From positions 1-47,934 of the forward strand of contig CASFQA010000003.1 of assembly GCA_949296775.1 (NCBI GenBank): a DNA stretch of 47,934 bases, given 5' to 3'. This stretch comes from an uncultured bacterium. Its GTDB lineage: Bacteria; Bacillota_I; Bacilli_A; RFN20; CAG-826. The position numbers were made by a program, and so were the translations under genes. Below, in pieces: positions 15,642 through 23,437 of this stretch (its first letter is position 1; each line of letters opens with the position of its first letter). The notes beneath the pieces were generated by a model that was not told the origin of the DNA, did no database searches, and saw only the letters and a program-made list of their open reading frames with translations.

Positions 15642-17480
15642 ATGGCCGAGGAAGTGCTGTTTAAGCCGAAAGAGCTCTATACCAAGCAATTAAAGGACCA
15701 ATACCATCAAGCGGCCATCGAGTATTACGAAGGGCTTGAGAAGGCCGCCCACACCGATTTGGCGGCCAATAAGCTCCACGTCGCCGACTACAACAAGAAA
15801 CAGGCAGCCGCGAACAAGAAACAGGCGGAGCTATCCTCGACCAAGACCAAGACGACCATCTGCTTAGTCGCCTTCATCCTTTTGCTGATCGCCGGGGCCA
15901 TCGCCCTTATCTATTCTTTCGTCGACGTCTTCAATTGGGTCTCCTTCCTAGTCGGCCTTTTGCTGCTTGCCGGGGGGATTGGGCTCATCTTCGTCTATAA
16001 GAACCTCAAGCAGACCGGGGCCGAGCAATCGCGCCGGCTCGCCAAGCTGCAAGAGGCGGCGGAGCAGGCCCTGCGGACCTGCTATGCCGATATGGCGGCT
16101 TTGAACCGCTCCTTCGACTGGAACGCCCCCCTCCACGTGATGGAGAAAGCGACCCCGATCATCGATTTGGACCCGCGGTTCACCCCCGAACGGCTTTCGA
16201 TGCTGATGGATAATTACGGACTGGGCGAGGAATTGAGCGAGGACGTCTCGGTCCTCGGCGTCCTTTCCGGGCGAATAAAGGGCAATCCTTTCCTATTGGA
16301 AAGGACGTTGTCCCGGCAGATCGTCAGCAAAGTCTACCATGGCTCCTTAACCATCAGCTGGACCACCTATTCCCGCGATTCCGAAGGCCGGAGCTATCCG
16401 GTCACCCATACCCAGACCTTGACCGCCTCGGTCGCCCATCCCGCCCCGGAATTCATCAACAACACCAATCTGATTTACGGCAACGACGCCGCCCCCCACC
16501 TTTCCTTCACCCGGGGGCCGTCGAAAGCCAGCCGGATGGAGCCGAAGGAGCGGCGGAAAGCCATCGACAAATTCCGGAAGGAATTGGCTAAGAAAGCCGA
16601 GAAATCGATCGGGACCGACCATCCTTTCACCCCGATGGGCAATGATGAGTTCGAGTGTTTGTTCAACGCGCTCGACCGGGATAACGACGTCGAGTTCCGA
16701 CTGCTCTTCACCCCTTTGGCCCAGCAGAATATGGTCGATTTGCTGGAGGATCCCGAACCCTATGGCGACGATTTCAATTTCTACAAGCGGAAGAAGATCA
16801 ACGTCATCGCCTCGACCCATTCCCAATCCTTCGATTACTCGGCCGACCCGAACAATTTCATCGGCTACGACGGGGCGGAGATGAAGGAACGGTTCGTCGC
16901 CTATTGCGACTCCTTCATCCGTTCGCTCTTCTTTGACCTCGCGCCTTTGCTTTCGATCCCTTTGTATCAGATGCATAAAAGCCGGGATTATATATACAAA
17001 AACACCTATCCGCGGAATATAACCTCCTTTGAGCAGGAAGCTTTGGCCAATGGCTTAAGCCCCGAGACCTTCCGCCCCCGCACCGCCGACCCGACTGTCC
17101 CCTCGATCCTCAAGGTCCATCAGAAGCAGAAGGAGGGCAAGTCGGATTTGGTCGAAGTCGAGGCCACCGCCTTCGAGACCTATCGGATGGTCGATTACGT
17201 CCCCGTCATGGGCGGGGATGGCCGTTCCCATAACGTCCCGGTCCCCTGGATCCGTTACGAAAAGGTCAGCAAGGTCACCCCGATGGCCATCAAGGAAGTC
17301 GGGAAGGATCGATATGGGATTGGCGAACTGGTGAAGAACAACCAAGGGTTGAACAACTTCTTAACCCAGTTCTCCTACCGTTATGAACGGGGGCTATTGG
17401 CCTTCGCCTCCGACGAACTCCAATCGGTCGACGATCAGGCCTTAAGCGGCTATTTCGCCGATAAAGACAACAAAAAGTGA
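15642..17480 (+). CDS. Two-TM membrane protein with coiled coil, LemA neighbour
   Basis: 612 residues, family not recognised. Residues 1-65 are helical and charged (YHQAAIEYYEGLEKAAH; NKKQAAANKKQAELSS). Two TM helices follow at ~71-92 and ~100-121, then a helical segment with AKLQEAAEQALRTCYADMAA and a large soluble domain (~165-612) without a known motif. GGGAGGT (15631-15637) is well placed before ATG 15642; the longer frame upstream only overlaps ffh. It lies 2 nt after ffh, and the LemA gene is next on the same strand after a pseudogene. Proteins pairing with LemA are often membrane proteins, so a joint role at the membrane is plausible but inferred. Confidence 0.85.
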   Translation: MAEEVLFKPKELYTKQLKDQYHQAAIEYYEGLEKAAHTDLAANKLHVADYNKKQAAANKKQAELSSTKTKTTICLVAFILLLIAGAIALIYSFVDVFNWVSFLVGLLLLAGGIGLIFVYKNLKQTGAEQSRRLAKLQEAAEQALRTCYADMAALNRSFDWNAPLHVMEKATPIIDLDPRFTPERLSMLMDNYGLGEELSEDVSVLGVLSGRIKGNPFLLERTLSRQIVSKVYHGSLTISWTTYSRDSEGRSYPVTHTQTLTASVAHPAPEFINNTNLIYGNDAAPHLSFTRGPSKASRMEPKERRKAIDKFRKELAKKAEKSIGTDHPFTPMGNDEFECLFNALDRDNDVEFRLLFTPLAQQNMVDLLEDPEPYGDDFNFYKRKKINVIASTHSQSFDYSADPNNFIGYDGAEMKERFVAYCDSFIRSLFFDLAPLLSIPLYQMHKSRDYIYKNTYPRNITSFEQEALANGLSPETFRPRTADPTVPSILKVHQKQKEGKSDLVEVEATAFETYRMVDYVPVMGGDGRSHNVPVPWIRYEKVSKVTPMAIKEVGKDRYGIGELVKNNQGLNNFLTQFSYRYERGLLAFASDELQSVDDQALSGYFADKDNKK

Positions 17481-17585
17481 TCTAGCGGATATTTTTTGGT
17501 TTGCGCGAGTTTGACTAGTTAATGCCGGTTTTTTCAAAAACCACGTTTTCTGCGACCTATCGCATTTAAAGGCGGCGTTCGGAGG

Positions 17586-17972
17586 CTAGGCTTTCAGCTT
17601 CCTGACCGCGTCGATGAGCTTCTCGAAGAGCTCCTCGTCGAACGCCTCCTTCACGGCCTCCGCCGGGTTGTAGGCCCATCTCCGGAGGCTGCGCGCATGC
17701 TTCTTTGGGCATCCGGCGCAGACGAACGGGAACCGTTGGGCCCTCTCGCGTTCGACCGTCTCGTCGCCGTCGGGGATCCGGTTCCTCTTACTCTCCCGGG
17801 AGACGGAGGTTGGGCTGACGTTGGGGGTGAAGGCAATTTGGGCCGCCTTCTGCCGGTGGGCGGCGCCGATTTGGATCGCCTTCCTCTGCTTGAGGTGAAC
17901 CGATGGTACGGTTGCGTTACAGTATTTCCTGTCCTTTCGTTTCTTTGGTGGGAAACGGGGACATTTTTGCAT
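17586..17972 (-). pseudogene. Frameshifted remnant of a zinc-ribbon protein
   Basis: On the minus strand, QKCPRFPPKKRKDRKYC is followed much later by CAGCPKKH. The first Cys pair expected of a C-x-x-C-x-R-F...KYC zinc ribbon is split between frames: one frame reads GCKNV, the other KCPRFPP. Restoring one base after GCKN would join them as C-x-x-C-P-R-F, and a stop (TAG) lies a few codons upstream in the first frame. No SD fits. From memory the motif resembles DUF6076-like proteins carried on mobile elements. Probably a decayed fragment of foreign DNA inserted between the 15642 gene and lemA. Outside it, 17481-17585 shows only a GGTTTTT/AAAAACC hairpin. Confidence 0.45.
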
Positions 17973-18088
17973 CCGACCAACGCTTGTTGGCCGAATGTCT
18001 AACGGCGGAGGCTTTCGGAAGTGGCGTGGCCGTTAGTTCGTAGATGGAACTTTGATTGTATGAGTGTATTATTTTCCTAGTCATTAAC

Positions 18089-18112
18089 CGAATAAGGAGA
18101 AAAGAAATGGCA
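18089..18112 (+). repeat. 24-nt inverted repeat, left arm
   Basis: The leader and first codons of lemA (SD AAGGAG through ATGGCA) are identical over 24 nt to the leader of rpsP at 20983-21006 on the opposite strand. Further TTAA similarity lies just upstream of both. Confidence 0.9.
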
Positions 18113-18769
18113 AACGAATTAGATGAAATGACTGGCCCGGTTAATCCTGAGGGCAAAGACGTCAACGTCATCCAAAAGCAAGTCCCGGTCAAGACCGATT
18201 GGCGGAGCACCCTTTTTCAAATCGTCTTGTGGGTGTGCGCCATCATCCCGGGCATCGTCTTCGCAATCATGAAGATCAAAGCCCGGAGCTATCTGCAGCA
18301 ATTGCAACAGAAGATCCAGCACGACGCCTCGACCATCGATAACTATCAAACCCAACGGGTCGTCATCCTGCAGAACTGCGCCAAACTCCTCGATAAGGCC
18401 ATCGACCTCGACAAATCGGTCCTCGTCGACATCGCCAAGTATCGGGGCGGCCACGTGAGCGATGAGCAGCGGAACGAACTCGCCACCAAACTCGATGCCG
18501 TTTCCAATTCAATCAATGTCGCCTTCGAGGCCTATCCGGACATCAAGGCCCACCAGGAGATCGCCGACGCGATGCAGCAGAACTCCTACCTCCAGCAAGA
18601 AATCACCGCCGCCAGGGAGGTGTACAACGACACCGTCATGCGTTGGAACAGCGATATCTTCGCCTGGCCGACCAAGATGATCGTGGCCGCCAAAGCCGGC
18701 TACACCACCCGGATCCCCTTCACCGCCTCGGCGGAGATGAAGGCCAAGAGCGAATCCGTCTTCTTCTAA
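18107..18769 (+). CDS. lemA: LemA family protein
   Basis: 220 residues. A short cytosolic N-terminus, one TM helix at ~35-56 (IVLWVCAIIPGIVFAIMKIK), then a long helical domain with the LemA signature: NVAFEAYPDIKAHQEI and AAREVYNDTVMRWNSDIF, ending in a G-rich/aromatic turn. LemA proteins are membrane-anchored helical bundles of uncertain function. ATG 18107 follows AAGGAG. The gene ends at a strong terminator and is convergent with trmD. Its start region is a copy of the rpsP start region (inverted repeat), which suggests rearrangement here. Likely partner: the 15642 membrane protein. Confidence 0.9.
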   Translation: MANELDEMTGPVNPEGKDVNVIQKQVPVKTDWRSTLFQIVLWVCAIIPGIVFAIMKIKARSYLQQLQQKIQHDASTIDNYQTQRVVILQNCAKLLDKAIDLDKSVLVDIAKYRGGHVSDEQRNELATKLDAVSNSINVAFEAYPDIKAHQEIADAMQQNSYLQQEITAAREVYNDTVMRWNSDIFAWPTKMIVAAKAGYTTRIPFTASAEMKAKSESVFF

Positions 18770-18788
18770 ATTTGAAATTTCGAACAAA

Positions 18789-18813
18789 AGCTGCCCGTTT
18801 GGGCGGCTTTTTT
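18789..18813 (+). terminator. Terminator after lemA
   Basis: AGCTGCCC (18789-18796) pairs with GGGCGGCT (18801-18808) around GTTT, followed by T's to 18813. Confidence 0.9.
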
Positions 18814-18814
18814 G

Positions 18815-19129
18815 TGACGAACCAATATTTCCCGCCTGCTTATTCATCGAGGTAATGACCTTTGCCTAAACCTCGACTACGCCTCCTTGGAATGGACGGC
18901 TCGGAAGCGGGGGAAAGAAGACAATGCTCCGCCTCCTTCTTAAGATCCTCCGGGCTTATTGAGCGATCCTGGCCTTGGAGGTTTCGATTCGCCTGAGCAG
19001 GACAGCGGGATTAATCCCCTCGCCCCTTCCTTAGTAGCTAAGGAAAAAGCGGGCAGCCTCGCGACTGCTCGCTCACTGCCGAATTCGGTCTGCTCCGCTA
19101 TTCCGCTTGTATGGCATCTTCGGGGCCGG
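18815..19129. other. Unassigned 315-bp stretch between lemA and trmD
   Basis: No gene is supported. It contains local palindromes: CCTTAG/CTAAGG (about 19028-19042) and CCGAATTCGG (about 19079-19088), and several purine-rich tracts. As it lies downstream of trmD without a clear trmD terminator, it could be a trmD 3' UTR or a structured RNA. I checked by eye for RNase P, SRP, tmRNA and 6S signatures and found none. Confidence 0.4.
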
Positions 19130-19894
19130 TCATTCTTTCTTGAATTTTCTCCCCTTTTCGATTGCCTCGATCTCCCATTTGGGGTTTTCCCCTTCCTCCA
19201 GCAGTTTCCTATCCTGCTTCGTAAGGGCGATCTTCTCGAATAAGTCGGGACGGTATTTTTTCGTCAGCAAGAGGGATTGCTTTCTTCGCCATTTGGCGAT
19301 GGCTTGATGGTTTCCCGAATATAGGATCGCCGGGACCTTAGCCCCGTTATAGTCATAAGGCTCGGTGAATTGGGGATACTCCAAGGCCTCGTTGGTGAAG
19401 GATTCATCGGTTAAGGAATCCTTGGTGATGGCCCCGTCCAATAGACGTATGATCGAATCGGCGATGGCCATCGAGGGTATTTCCCCGCCGGTTAGGATAT
19501 AGTCGCCGATGGAGATGAGCTCGTCAACGTAATCGTTGACCCGTTCGTCGACCCCCTCGAAATGGCCGCAGACGAGGATGAGCTGATCGAATTTGGAAAA
19601 ACGGATGGCGTCTTCCTGGTTATAGGTTTTCCCTCGGGGGGAAAGCAATACCTTGTGGGCTTGGCCTTGATCGACGGATTTCAGGCAATCGACGATCGGC
19701 TGGCATTTCTGGATCAAGCCGGCTCCGCCGCCGATCGGCGGGGTATCGGTCCGGTTGTATTTATCGAGGGTGTAGTCCCGGATATTGACGGCGTTGAACT
19801 CGACTACCCCCTTGCCGATGGCCCGCTTGATGATCGAGGTGGTTTTGAACCCTTCGAACATCTCGGGGAAAAGGGTTAGGACGTCGATCCTCAT
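19130..19894 (-). CDS. trmD: tRNA (guanine-N1)-methyltransferase TrmD
   Basis: 254 residues, normal length. N-terminal MRIDVLTLFPEMFEGF, GGGAGLIQKCQPI and the knotted SAM site SIGDYILTGGEIPSMAIADS; the C-terminal tRNA-binding part contains ALTKQDRKLLEE. It makes m1G37 in tRNAs for Leu, Pro and Arg and prevents +1 frameshifts. It is the last gene of the inverted rpsP-khpA-rimM-trmD operon, and its ATG overlaps the rimM stop by 4 nt. In Bacillus this operon runs with ffh and rplS; here it is reversed. Confidence 0.96.
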   Translation of the reverse strand: MRIDVLTLFPEMFEGFKTTSIIKRAIGKGVVEFNAVNIRDYTLDKYNRTDTPPIGGGAGLIQKCQPIVDCLKSVDQGQAHKVLLSPRGKTYNQEDAIRFSKFDQLILVCGHFEGVDERVNDYVDELISIGDYILTGGEIPSMAIADSIIRLLDGAITKDSLTDESFTNEALEYPQFTEPYDYNGAKVPAILYSGNHQAIAKWRRKQSLLLTKKYRPDLFEKIALTKQDRKLLEEGENPKWEIEAIEKGRKFKKE

Positions 19895-20394
19895 AATAGC
19901 CCCGGGATGACGTGGATGGTCATCCTCTTCCCCTCGATATCGATTTCCTTGACGAATTCATCGACGAAAGGAACGTAGAAGTCCTTGCCGTCTTCCCTTT
20001 TGATGCGGAGGTTGCTCTTCGGGGCGAATTGCTGGATGTCTTTTATTTCCCCTAGTTTCCTTCCTTCCTCGTCGAAAACCTCAATCCCCAATAGGTCGGA
20101 GTAGCGGTAGCTGCCCTCCGGCATCGGGGCCTCTTCTTTATCCATATAGATCTCCGCGCCGACGAATGGCTCGATCTCGTTGATGGTGGGGCCGAGGTCG
20201 AAATGGATCAGAATCCCTTTCTCCGTTTCCCGGTAGCCGTCGATATGGGCGGGGGTTTTGACCCCATTAAGGCTTAATTCGACTTCCCGCCCACGGCAAA
20301 AACGTTCCTTGGGGAAGGAAGTCATGGGGATGAGCTTGACCTCGCCTTTGAGGGCGAAAGGCTTCCCGATTTTTCCGATGAGTAGGTCCTTCAT
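19891..20394 (-). CDS. rimM: Ribosome maturation factor RimM
   Basis: 167 residues, typical. N-terminal RimM barrel (LIGKIGKPFALKGEVKLIP) and a C-terminal PRC-barrel (YSDLLGIEVFDEEGRKLGEI; FVDEFVKEIDIEGKRM). It assists 30S head assembly by binding S19. Start MKDLLIGK at 20394 was chosen because it gives the normal family start; the longer frame only overlaps khpA. It lies 19 nt after khpA and overlaps trmD by 4 nt. Confidence 0.94.
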   Translation of the reverse strand: MKDLLIGKIGKPFALKGEVKLIPMTSFPKERFCRGREVELSLNGVKTPAHIDGYRETEKGILIHFDLGPTINEIEPFVGAEIYMDKEEAPMPEGSYRYSDLLGIEVFDEEGRKLGEIKDIQQFAPKSNLRIKREDGKDFYVPFVDEFVKEIDIEGKRMTIHVIPGLL

Positions 20395-20413
20395 AGAGAA
20401 AAAACGGCGGGAA

Positions 20414-20707
20414 TTACTTCCCGTCGTCCTCGCTTTCCTTTTCGTCTTCGAACGATTCGAATTTGAGGTGGATGCGTTGATCGGTGTCGTCGGCTTTGCC
20501 GGCGATGGCGACGATGGCCCGGAGGGCGTTGGCGACGCTGCCCTTCTTGCCGATGAGGCGGGCGCAGTCATCGTCTTCGGCGACGATGAGGATGGTGACG
20601 TCTTTGTCGGTAGCCCCCGGCAGCTCCCTGATCATGAGCGATTCCGGTTTCTCAACGAGGGGATCGATGATCGGATGGAGCAGGGCTTCGTAATCGCGCT
20701 CGATCAT
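20414..20707 (-). CDS. khpA: KH-domain RNA-binding protein KhpA
   Basis: 97 residues. A single type II KH domain with the RNA-binding loop GKKGSVANALRAIVAIAG (canonical GxxG is GKKG) and a C-terminal acidic tail (FESFEDEKESEDDGK). KhpA binds small RNAs with KhpB in Firmicutes. ATG 20707 overlaps the rpsP stop by one base (TAATG). Same position as ylqC in Bacillus. The acidic tail is longer than usual. Confidence 0.94.
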   Translation of the reverse strand: MIERDYEALLHPIIDPLVEKPESLMIRELPGATDKDVTILIVAEDDDCARLIGKKGSVANALRAIVAIAGKADDTDQRIHLKFESFEDEKESEDDGK

Positions 20708-20988
20708 TACTTGCTGACCTTCTTGACTTTGCTTTCCGCGAATTTGGCCATGATGCCCTTGTGGGTGAACATCGAACGGACCGAATCCGAAGGCTGGGCG
20801 CCGTGGCCGAGCCACTTGAGGGCCAAAGCCTCATCGATGACGGCGTTTTCTTCGCCTTTGCTCGGGTCATAGACGCCGATCTGCTCGATGATGCGGCCAT
20901 CCCGGGCATAATGGGAATCGGCGGCGACGATGCGGTAGATCGGTTCGTTGTGACGGCCGATGCGGGTTAAGCGGATTTTGACTGCCAT
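20707..20988 (-). CDS. rpsP: 30S ribosomal protein bS16
   Basis: 93 residues, typical. MAVKIRLTRIGRHNEPIYRI and RDGRIIEQIGVYDP identify S16. TAAGGAG precedes ATG at good spacing. First gene of the minus-strand operon rpsP-khpA-rimM-trmD, from a strong promoter (TTGACA-17-TATCAT). Its leader and start codons are part of a 24-nt repeat shared with lemA. Confidence 0.97.
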   Translation of the reverse strand: MAVKIRLTRIGRHNEPIYRIVAADSHYARDGRIIEQIGVYDPSKGEENAVIDEALALKWLGHGAQPSDSVRSMFTHKGIMAKFAESKVKKVSK

Positions 20989-21006
20989 TTCTTTTCTCCT
21001 TATTCG
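20983..21006 (-). repeat. 24-nt inverted repeat, right arm
   Basis: Reverse complement of 18089-18112. It covers the SD and first two codons of rpsP. The two arms bracket lemA and the rpsP operon. Confidence 0.9.
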
Positions 21007-21017
21007 TTAACGGGGCA

Positions 21018-21046
21018 ATGATAGTGAACTCTTCCATTGGTGTCAA
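21018..21046 (-). promoter_or_regulatory. Promoter of rpsP operon
   Basis: On the minus strand: perfect -35 TTGACA (21046-21041), 17-nt spacer, -10 TATCAT (21023-21018). Start near 21011, leader about 22 nt with AAGGAG. Confidence 0.85.
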
Positions 21047-21058
21047 GCGGATTTGCTT

Positions 21059-21079
21059 AACAGGCTTGATCGGCCTGTT
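21059..21079 (+). other. Hairpin in the rpsP-rplS divergent gap
   Basis: AACAGGC (21059-21065) pairs with GCCTGTT (21073-21079), loop of 7. It lies between the two promoters; it may be an operator or separate the units. Confidence 0.4.
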
Positions 21080-21087
21080 GAAATTGC

Positions 21088-21116
21088 TTGCCCCCCATAG
21101 GGGAAGAGGGTATATT
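21088..21116 (+). promoter_or_regulatory. Promoter of rplS
   Basis: -35 TTGCCC (21088-21093), 17-nt spacer, -10 TATATT (21111-21116). Start near 21123. Confidence 0.7.
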
Positions 21117-21122
21117 AGTCAA

Positions 21123-21206
21123 GCGCTTAAAGCGCTACGCAGGCTCCGCTGCCGAGTCACACGGGCATGAACCTGAAGAGAATTGGCTTATAGGAGGTAA
21201 CAGACA
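21123..21206 (+). ncRNA. Candidate L19 (rplS) autoregulatory leader
   Basis: The ~84-nt untranslated leader begins with a GCGCTT/AAGCGC stem and then has GCAGGCTCCGCTGC followed by GGGCATGAACCTG, in which CAGG (21140-21143) can pair with CCTG (21172-21175). AGGAGGT comes just before ATG 21207. Bacilli carry an L19 leader RNA family at this place; the match here is by position and general form, not by a covariance search. Confidence 0.45.
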
Positions 21207-21551
21207 ATGAACATGAACATCGTCAACGAGATTACCGCCCGTCAGCTTCGCCATGACATCCCCGAGTTCTCAAGCGGCGACACCATCCGGGTCTACGTCC
21301 GCATCATCGAGAACAAGAAGGAACGGAACCAAGCCTTCGAAGGCGTCGTTATCGCCCGCCGCGGCGGTGGCGTTTCCGAGACCTTCACCGTGAGGAAGAT
21401 CTCCTCGGGCATCGGCGTTGAGCGTACCTTCCCCCTTCACACCCCCTCCATCTCCAAGATCGAGGTCGTGCGCCGGGGCAAAGTCCGCCGCAACAAGATC
21501 ACCTACATGCGCAAGCTTTCCGGCAAGGCTGCTCGTATCAAATCCAAGTAA
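21207..21551 (+). CDS. rplS: 50S ribosomal protein bL19
   Basis: 114 residues, typical. Family motifs [40 protein letters not shown] and [20 protein letters not shown] is well placed. It is divergent from the rpsP operon here, whereas in Bacillus it follows trmD on the same strand. Monocistronic, with its own terminator. Confidence 0.97.
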   Translation: MNMNIVNEITARQLRHDIPEFSSGDTIRVYVRIIENKKERNQAFEGVVIARRGGGVSETFTVRKISSGIGVERTFPLHTPSISKIEVVRRGKVRRNKITYMRKLSGKAARIKSK

Positions 21552-21567
21552 TCGCATTGTGACAGTA

Positions 21568-21589
21568 GGGCGTCGGTCGACGCCCTTTT
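21568..21589 (+). terminator. Terminator of rplS
   Basis: GGGCGTC (21568-21574) and GACGCCC (21579-21585) pair around GGTC, then TTTT. Confidence 0.9.
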
Positions 21590-21712
21590 CTTTTTCCTTT
21601 ATCCCCGCAATAAGCTTATATCGATGAGGGCTTTCCTCTTTTTGCGCCCTTTTCGAGTTTCCGCGTTTCCCCGCTATTGGCCTCGGCTATTCCTTTACTT
21701 ACCTCGGTTAAC

Positions 21713-21718
21713 TATAAT
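21713..21718 (+). promoter_or_regulatory. -10 box of the signal peptidase operon (leaderless)
   Basis: Perfect TATAAT ending 7 nt before ATG 21726. No SD. The -35 region (about 21690) is poor. Confidence 0.65.
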
Positions 21719-21725
21719 TGCGGTT

Positions 21726-22583
21726 ATGGCAAATGAGCCGGAGAACCGTTTAACCTCGACCCCGACGGTCGCGAAGAAAAAGAAGCGTTGGTGGATCATC
21801 GTCCTCGATATCGTTTTGCTCGTCGTTTTCCTACTCGCTTTGGCGGTGTCGGCTAACGTCATCTACCTCACTTCGGCTTATGGCGAGCCGTTTTACGTCA
21901 ACGGGGCGTCGATGTACCCGACCCTTAATAAGAACGGCTATCGGCTGGAGGACGGGGAATACGTCCCTTTGACCTGGAACGATTCCCATAACAAGGAAGG
22001 GGATATCGTCGATTATGGCTGGGCGCGGTCGGGGAGCACCGGCAATTGGCGTTCCACTTTGTCGCGTTTCGACATCGTCATCACCTATTTCCCGACCGAT
22101 TACCTCGATCCCGACTCCTTGGTTTTGTCTCCCTCCGCCTCGCTTAAGATCAAGCGGGTCATCGGGTTGCCGGGGGAGAAGGTAAAGCTCGAGTATGACG
22201 AAAGCAATACCGCTTGGGGCAAGACCACCATCACTTACGAAGACGGGACCAGCGAGGTTTTGCCCAACCTTTATGACGAAGAGGATTTCCCGCCTTTGCC
22301 CAATGGGTATCAATACGAGGGGATCGATCGGAATCGGCTTACGGAATGCGAGTTAGGGGACGATGAGTATTTCTTAGTCGGCGACAATCGGGCCGCCTCC
22401 CATTCCGAGGATTCCCGTTCCCCGAAGATCGGGCCGATCAAAGGCGATTTCATCCAAGGGAAAGCCTATTTGCTGACCGGGCAAAGGGAATTGGTTCTAG
22501 AAGATGGCAAACTGACCCCCAAATTCTCTTGGTCGGGCCTTTCCTTCCCTTGGGATTACGTGAAATTGGATGAGTGGTTATGA
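21726..22583 (+). CDS. lepB: Type I signal peptidase
   Basis: 285 residues, longer than the ~190 of Bacillus SipS because of an insert between the Ser and Lys boxes and another before box E. One TM helix (~22-45, IVLDIVLLVVFLLALAVSA). Catalytic Ser in NGASMYPTL; catalytic Lys in IKRVIGLPGE; box E GDNRAASHSEDSR. It cleaves secretory signal peptides outside the membrane. ATG 21726 directly follows a TATAAT box, so leaderless; upstream in-frame codons lie before the promoter. Overlaps rbgA by 4 nt (ATGA). The position next to rbgA and rnhB matches some Bacilli. Confidence 0.94.
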   Translation: MANEPENRLTSTPTVAKKKKRWWIIVLDIVLLVVFLLALAVSANVIYLTSAYGEPFYVNGASMYPTLNKNGYRLEDGEYVPLTWNDSHNKEGDIVDYGWARSGSTGNWRSTLSRFDIVITYFPTDYLDPDSLVLSPSASLKIKRVIGLPGEKVKLEYDESNTAWGKTTITYEDGTSEVLPNLYDEEDFPPLPNGYQYEGIDRNRLTECELGDDEYFLVGDNRAASHSEDSRSPKIGPIKGDFIQGKAYLLTGQRELVLEDGKLTPKFSWSGLSFPWDYVKLDEWL

Positions 22584-23437
22584 AACAGCAGAACGTGCAT
22601 TATTTCCCAGGCCATATGCAAAAGGCCAGGCGGGTTATCGAATCCTACGTCAAGATCGTTGATTTGATCATCGAGCTTGTCGATGCCCGGGCCCCCTTAT
22701 CCTCGCAAAACCCTTTGCTTAACCAGCTCGCCGCTTCCAAGCCGCGGGTGGTGCTGCTCTCGAAAGCCGACATGGCCGATCCTCGGGTCACCGACGGCTG
22801 GATCGGGTATTTCAAAGCCCAGGGCTATGCCCCCTTGGCCGGAGACTTGAAGAAAGGGAAGATCGTCAAAACCCTCTTGGCGGTCAGCGAGCCATTAATG
22901 GCGGCCAAACGGGAAAAGGAGAAGCGGCTCGGCATGAAGCGGCAGCCGATCCGGGCGATGGTCATCGGCATCCCCAACGTCGGCAAGTCGACCCTGATCA
23001 ATAACCTCGGGGGCAAGAAGGCGGCCGCGGTCGGGAATAAGGCCGGCGTCACCCGGGCTGAGCAGTGGATAAAGCTCGCCGACGATTTCATCCTCTTGGA
23101 CACCCCGGGGATTTTGCCGATGAATTATCCTGACGGCGCCCAGGCCGTAAGGCTGGCCTTGCTTGGCTCGATGCGGGAAGACGTCTTGCCGACCGAGGAC
23201 CTCTCCTATGCTTTGCTCGGTTACCTTAAGGAGAACTATCCGTCGATCCTGCTGAATCGATTCGCCATCCCTGACCTCCGGGATATTTCCTCCGATCAGG
23301 CCTTAATTCGGATCGCGACCAGGCGGGGATTATTGGAAAACGGCGCCCCTTCGACGGAGAAGGCCGCTTATTTATTGATTAAGGAATTCAAAGACGGGCT
23401 ATTGGGCCCGGCTTCTTTGGAGGTCGCCCCTTGTTAG
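22580..23437 (+). CDS. rbgA: Ribosome biogenesis GTPase RbgA (YlqF)
   Basis: 285 residues (Bacillus 282). The circularly permuted GTPase order is visible: G4 LLSKADM first, then G1 GIPNVGKSTLINNL and G3 LLDTPGI. N-terminal YFPGHMQKARR is diagnostic. It drives late 50S assembly. ATG 22580 was chosen over the GTG at 22574; it overlaps the signal peptidase stop. Followed by rnhB with a 7-nt overlap. Confidence 0.96.
   Translation: MKQQNVHYFPGHMQKARRVIESYVKIVDLIIELVDARAPLSSQNPLLNQLAASKPRVVLLSKADMADPRVTDGWIGYFKAQGYAPLAGDLKKGKIVKTLLAVSEPLMAAKREKEKRLGMKRQPIRAMVIGIPNVGKSTLINNLGGKKAAAVGNKAGVTRAEQWIKLADDFILLDTPGILPMNYPDGAQAVRLALLGSMREDVLPTEDLSYALLGYLKENYPSILLNRFAIPDLRDISSDQALIRIATRRGLLENGAPSTEKAAYLLIKEFKDGLLGPASLEVAPC

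Noticed and set aside
18815-19129. RNase P RNA, SRP RNA, tmRNA or 6S RNA
   Set aside because: None of their conserved cores (e.g. GAGGAAAGTCC, GGAAGCAGC, a tRNA-like end with a tag) was found on either strand.
18959-19243. Plus-strand frame of ~94 codons
   Set aside because: It runs into the trmD gene antisense and has no SD or recognisable motif.
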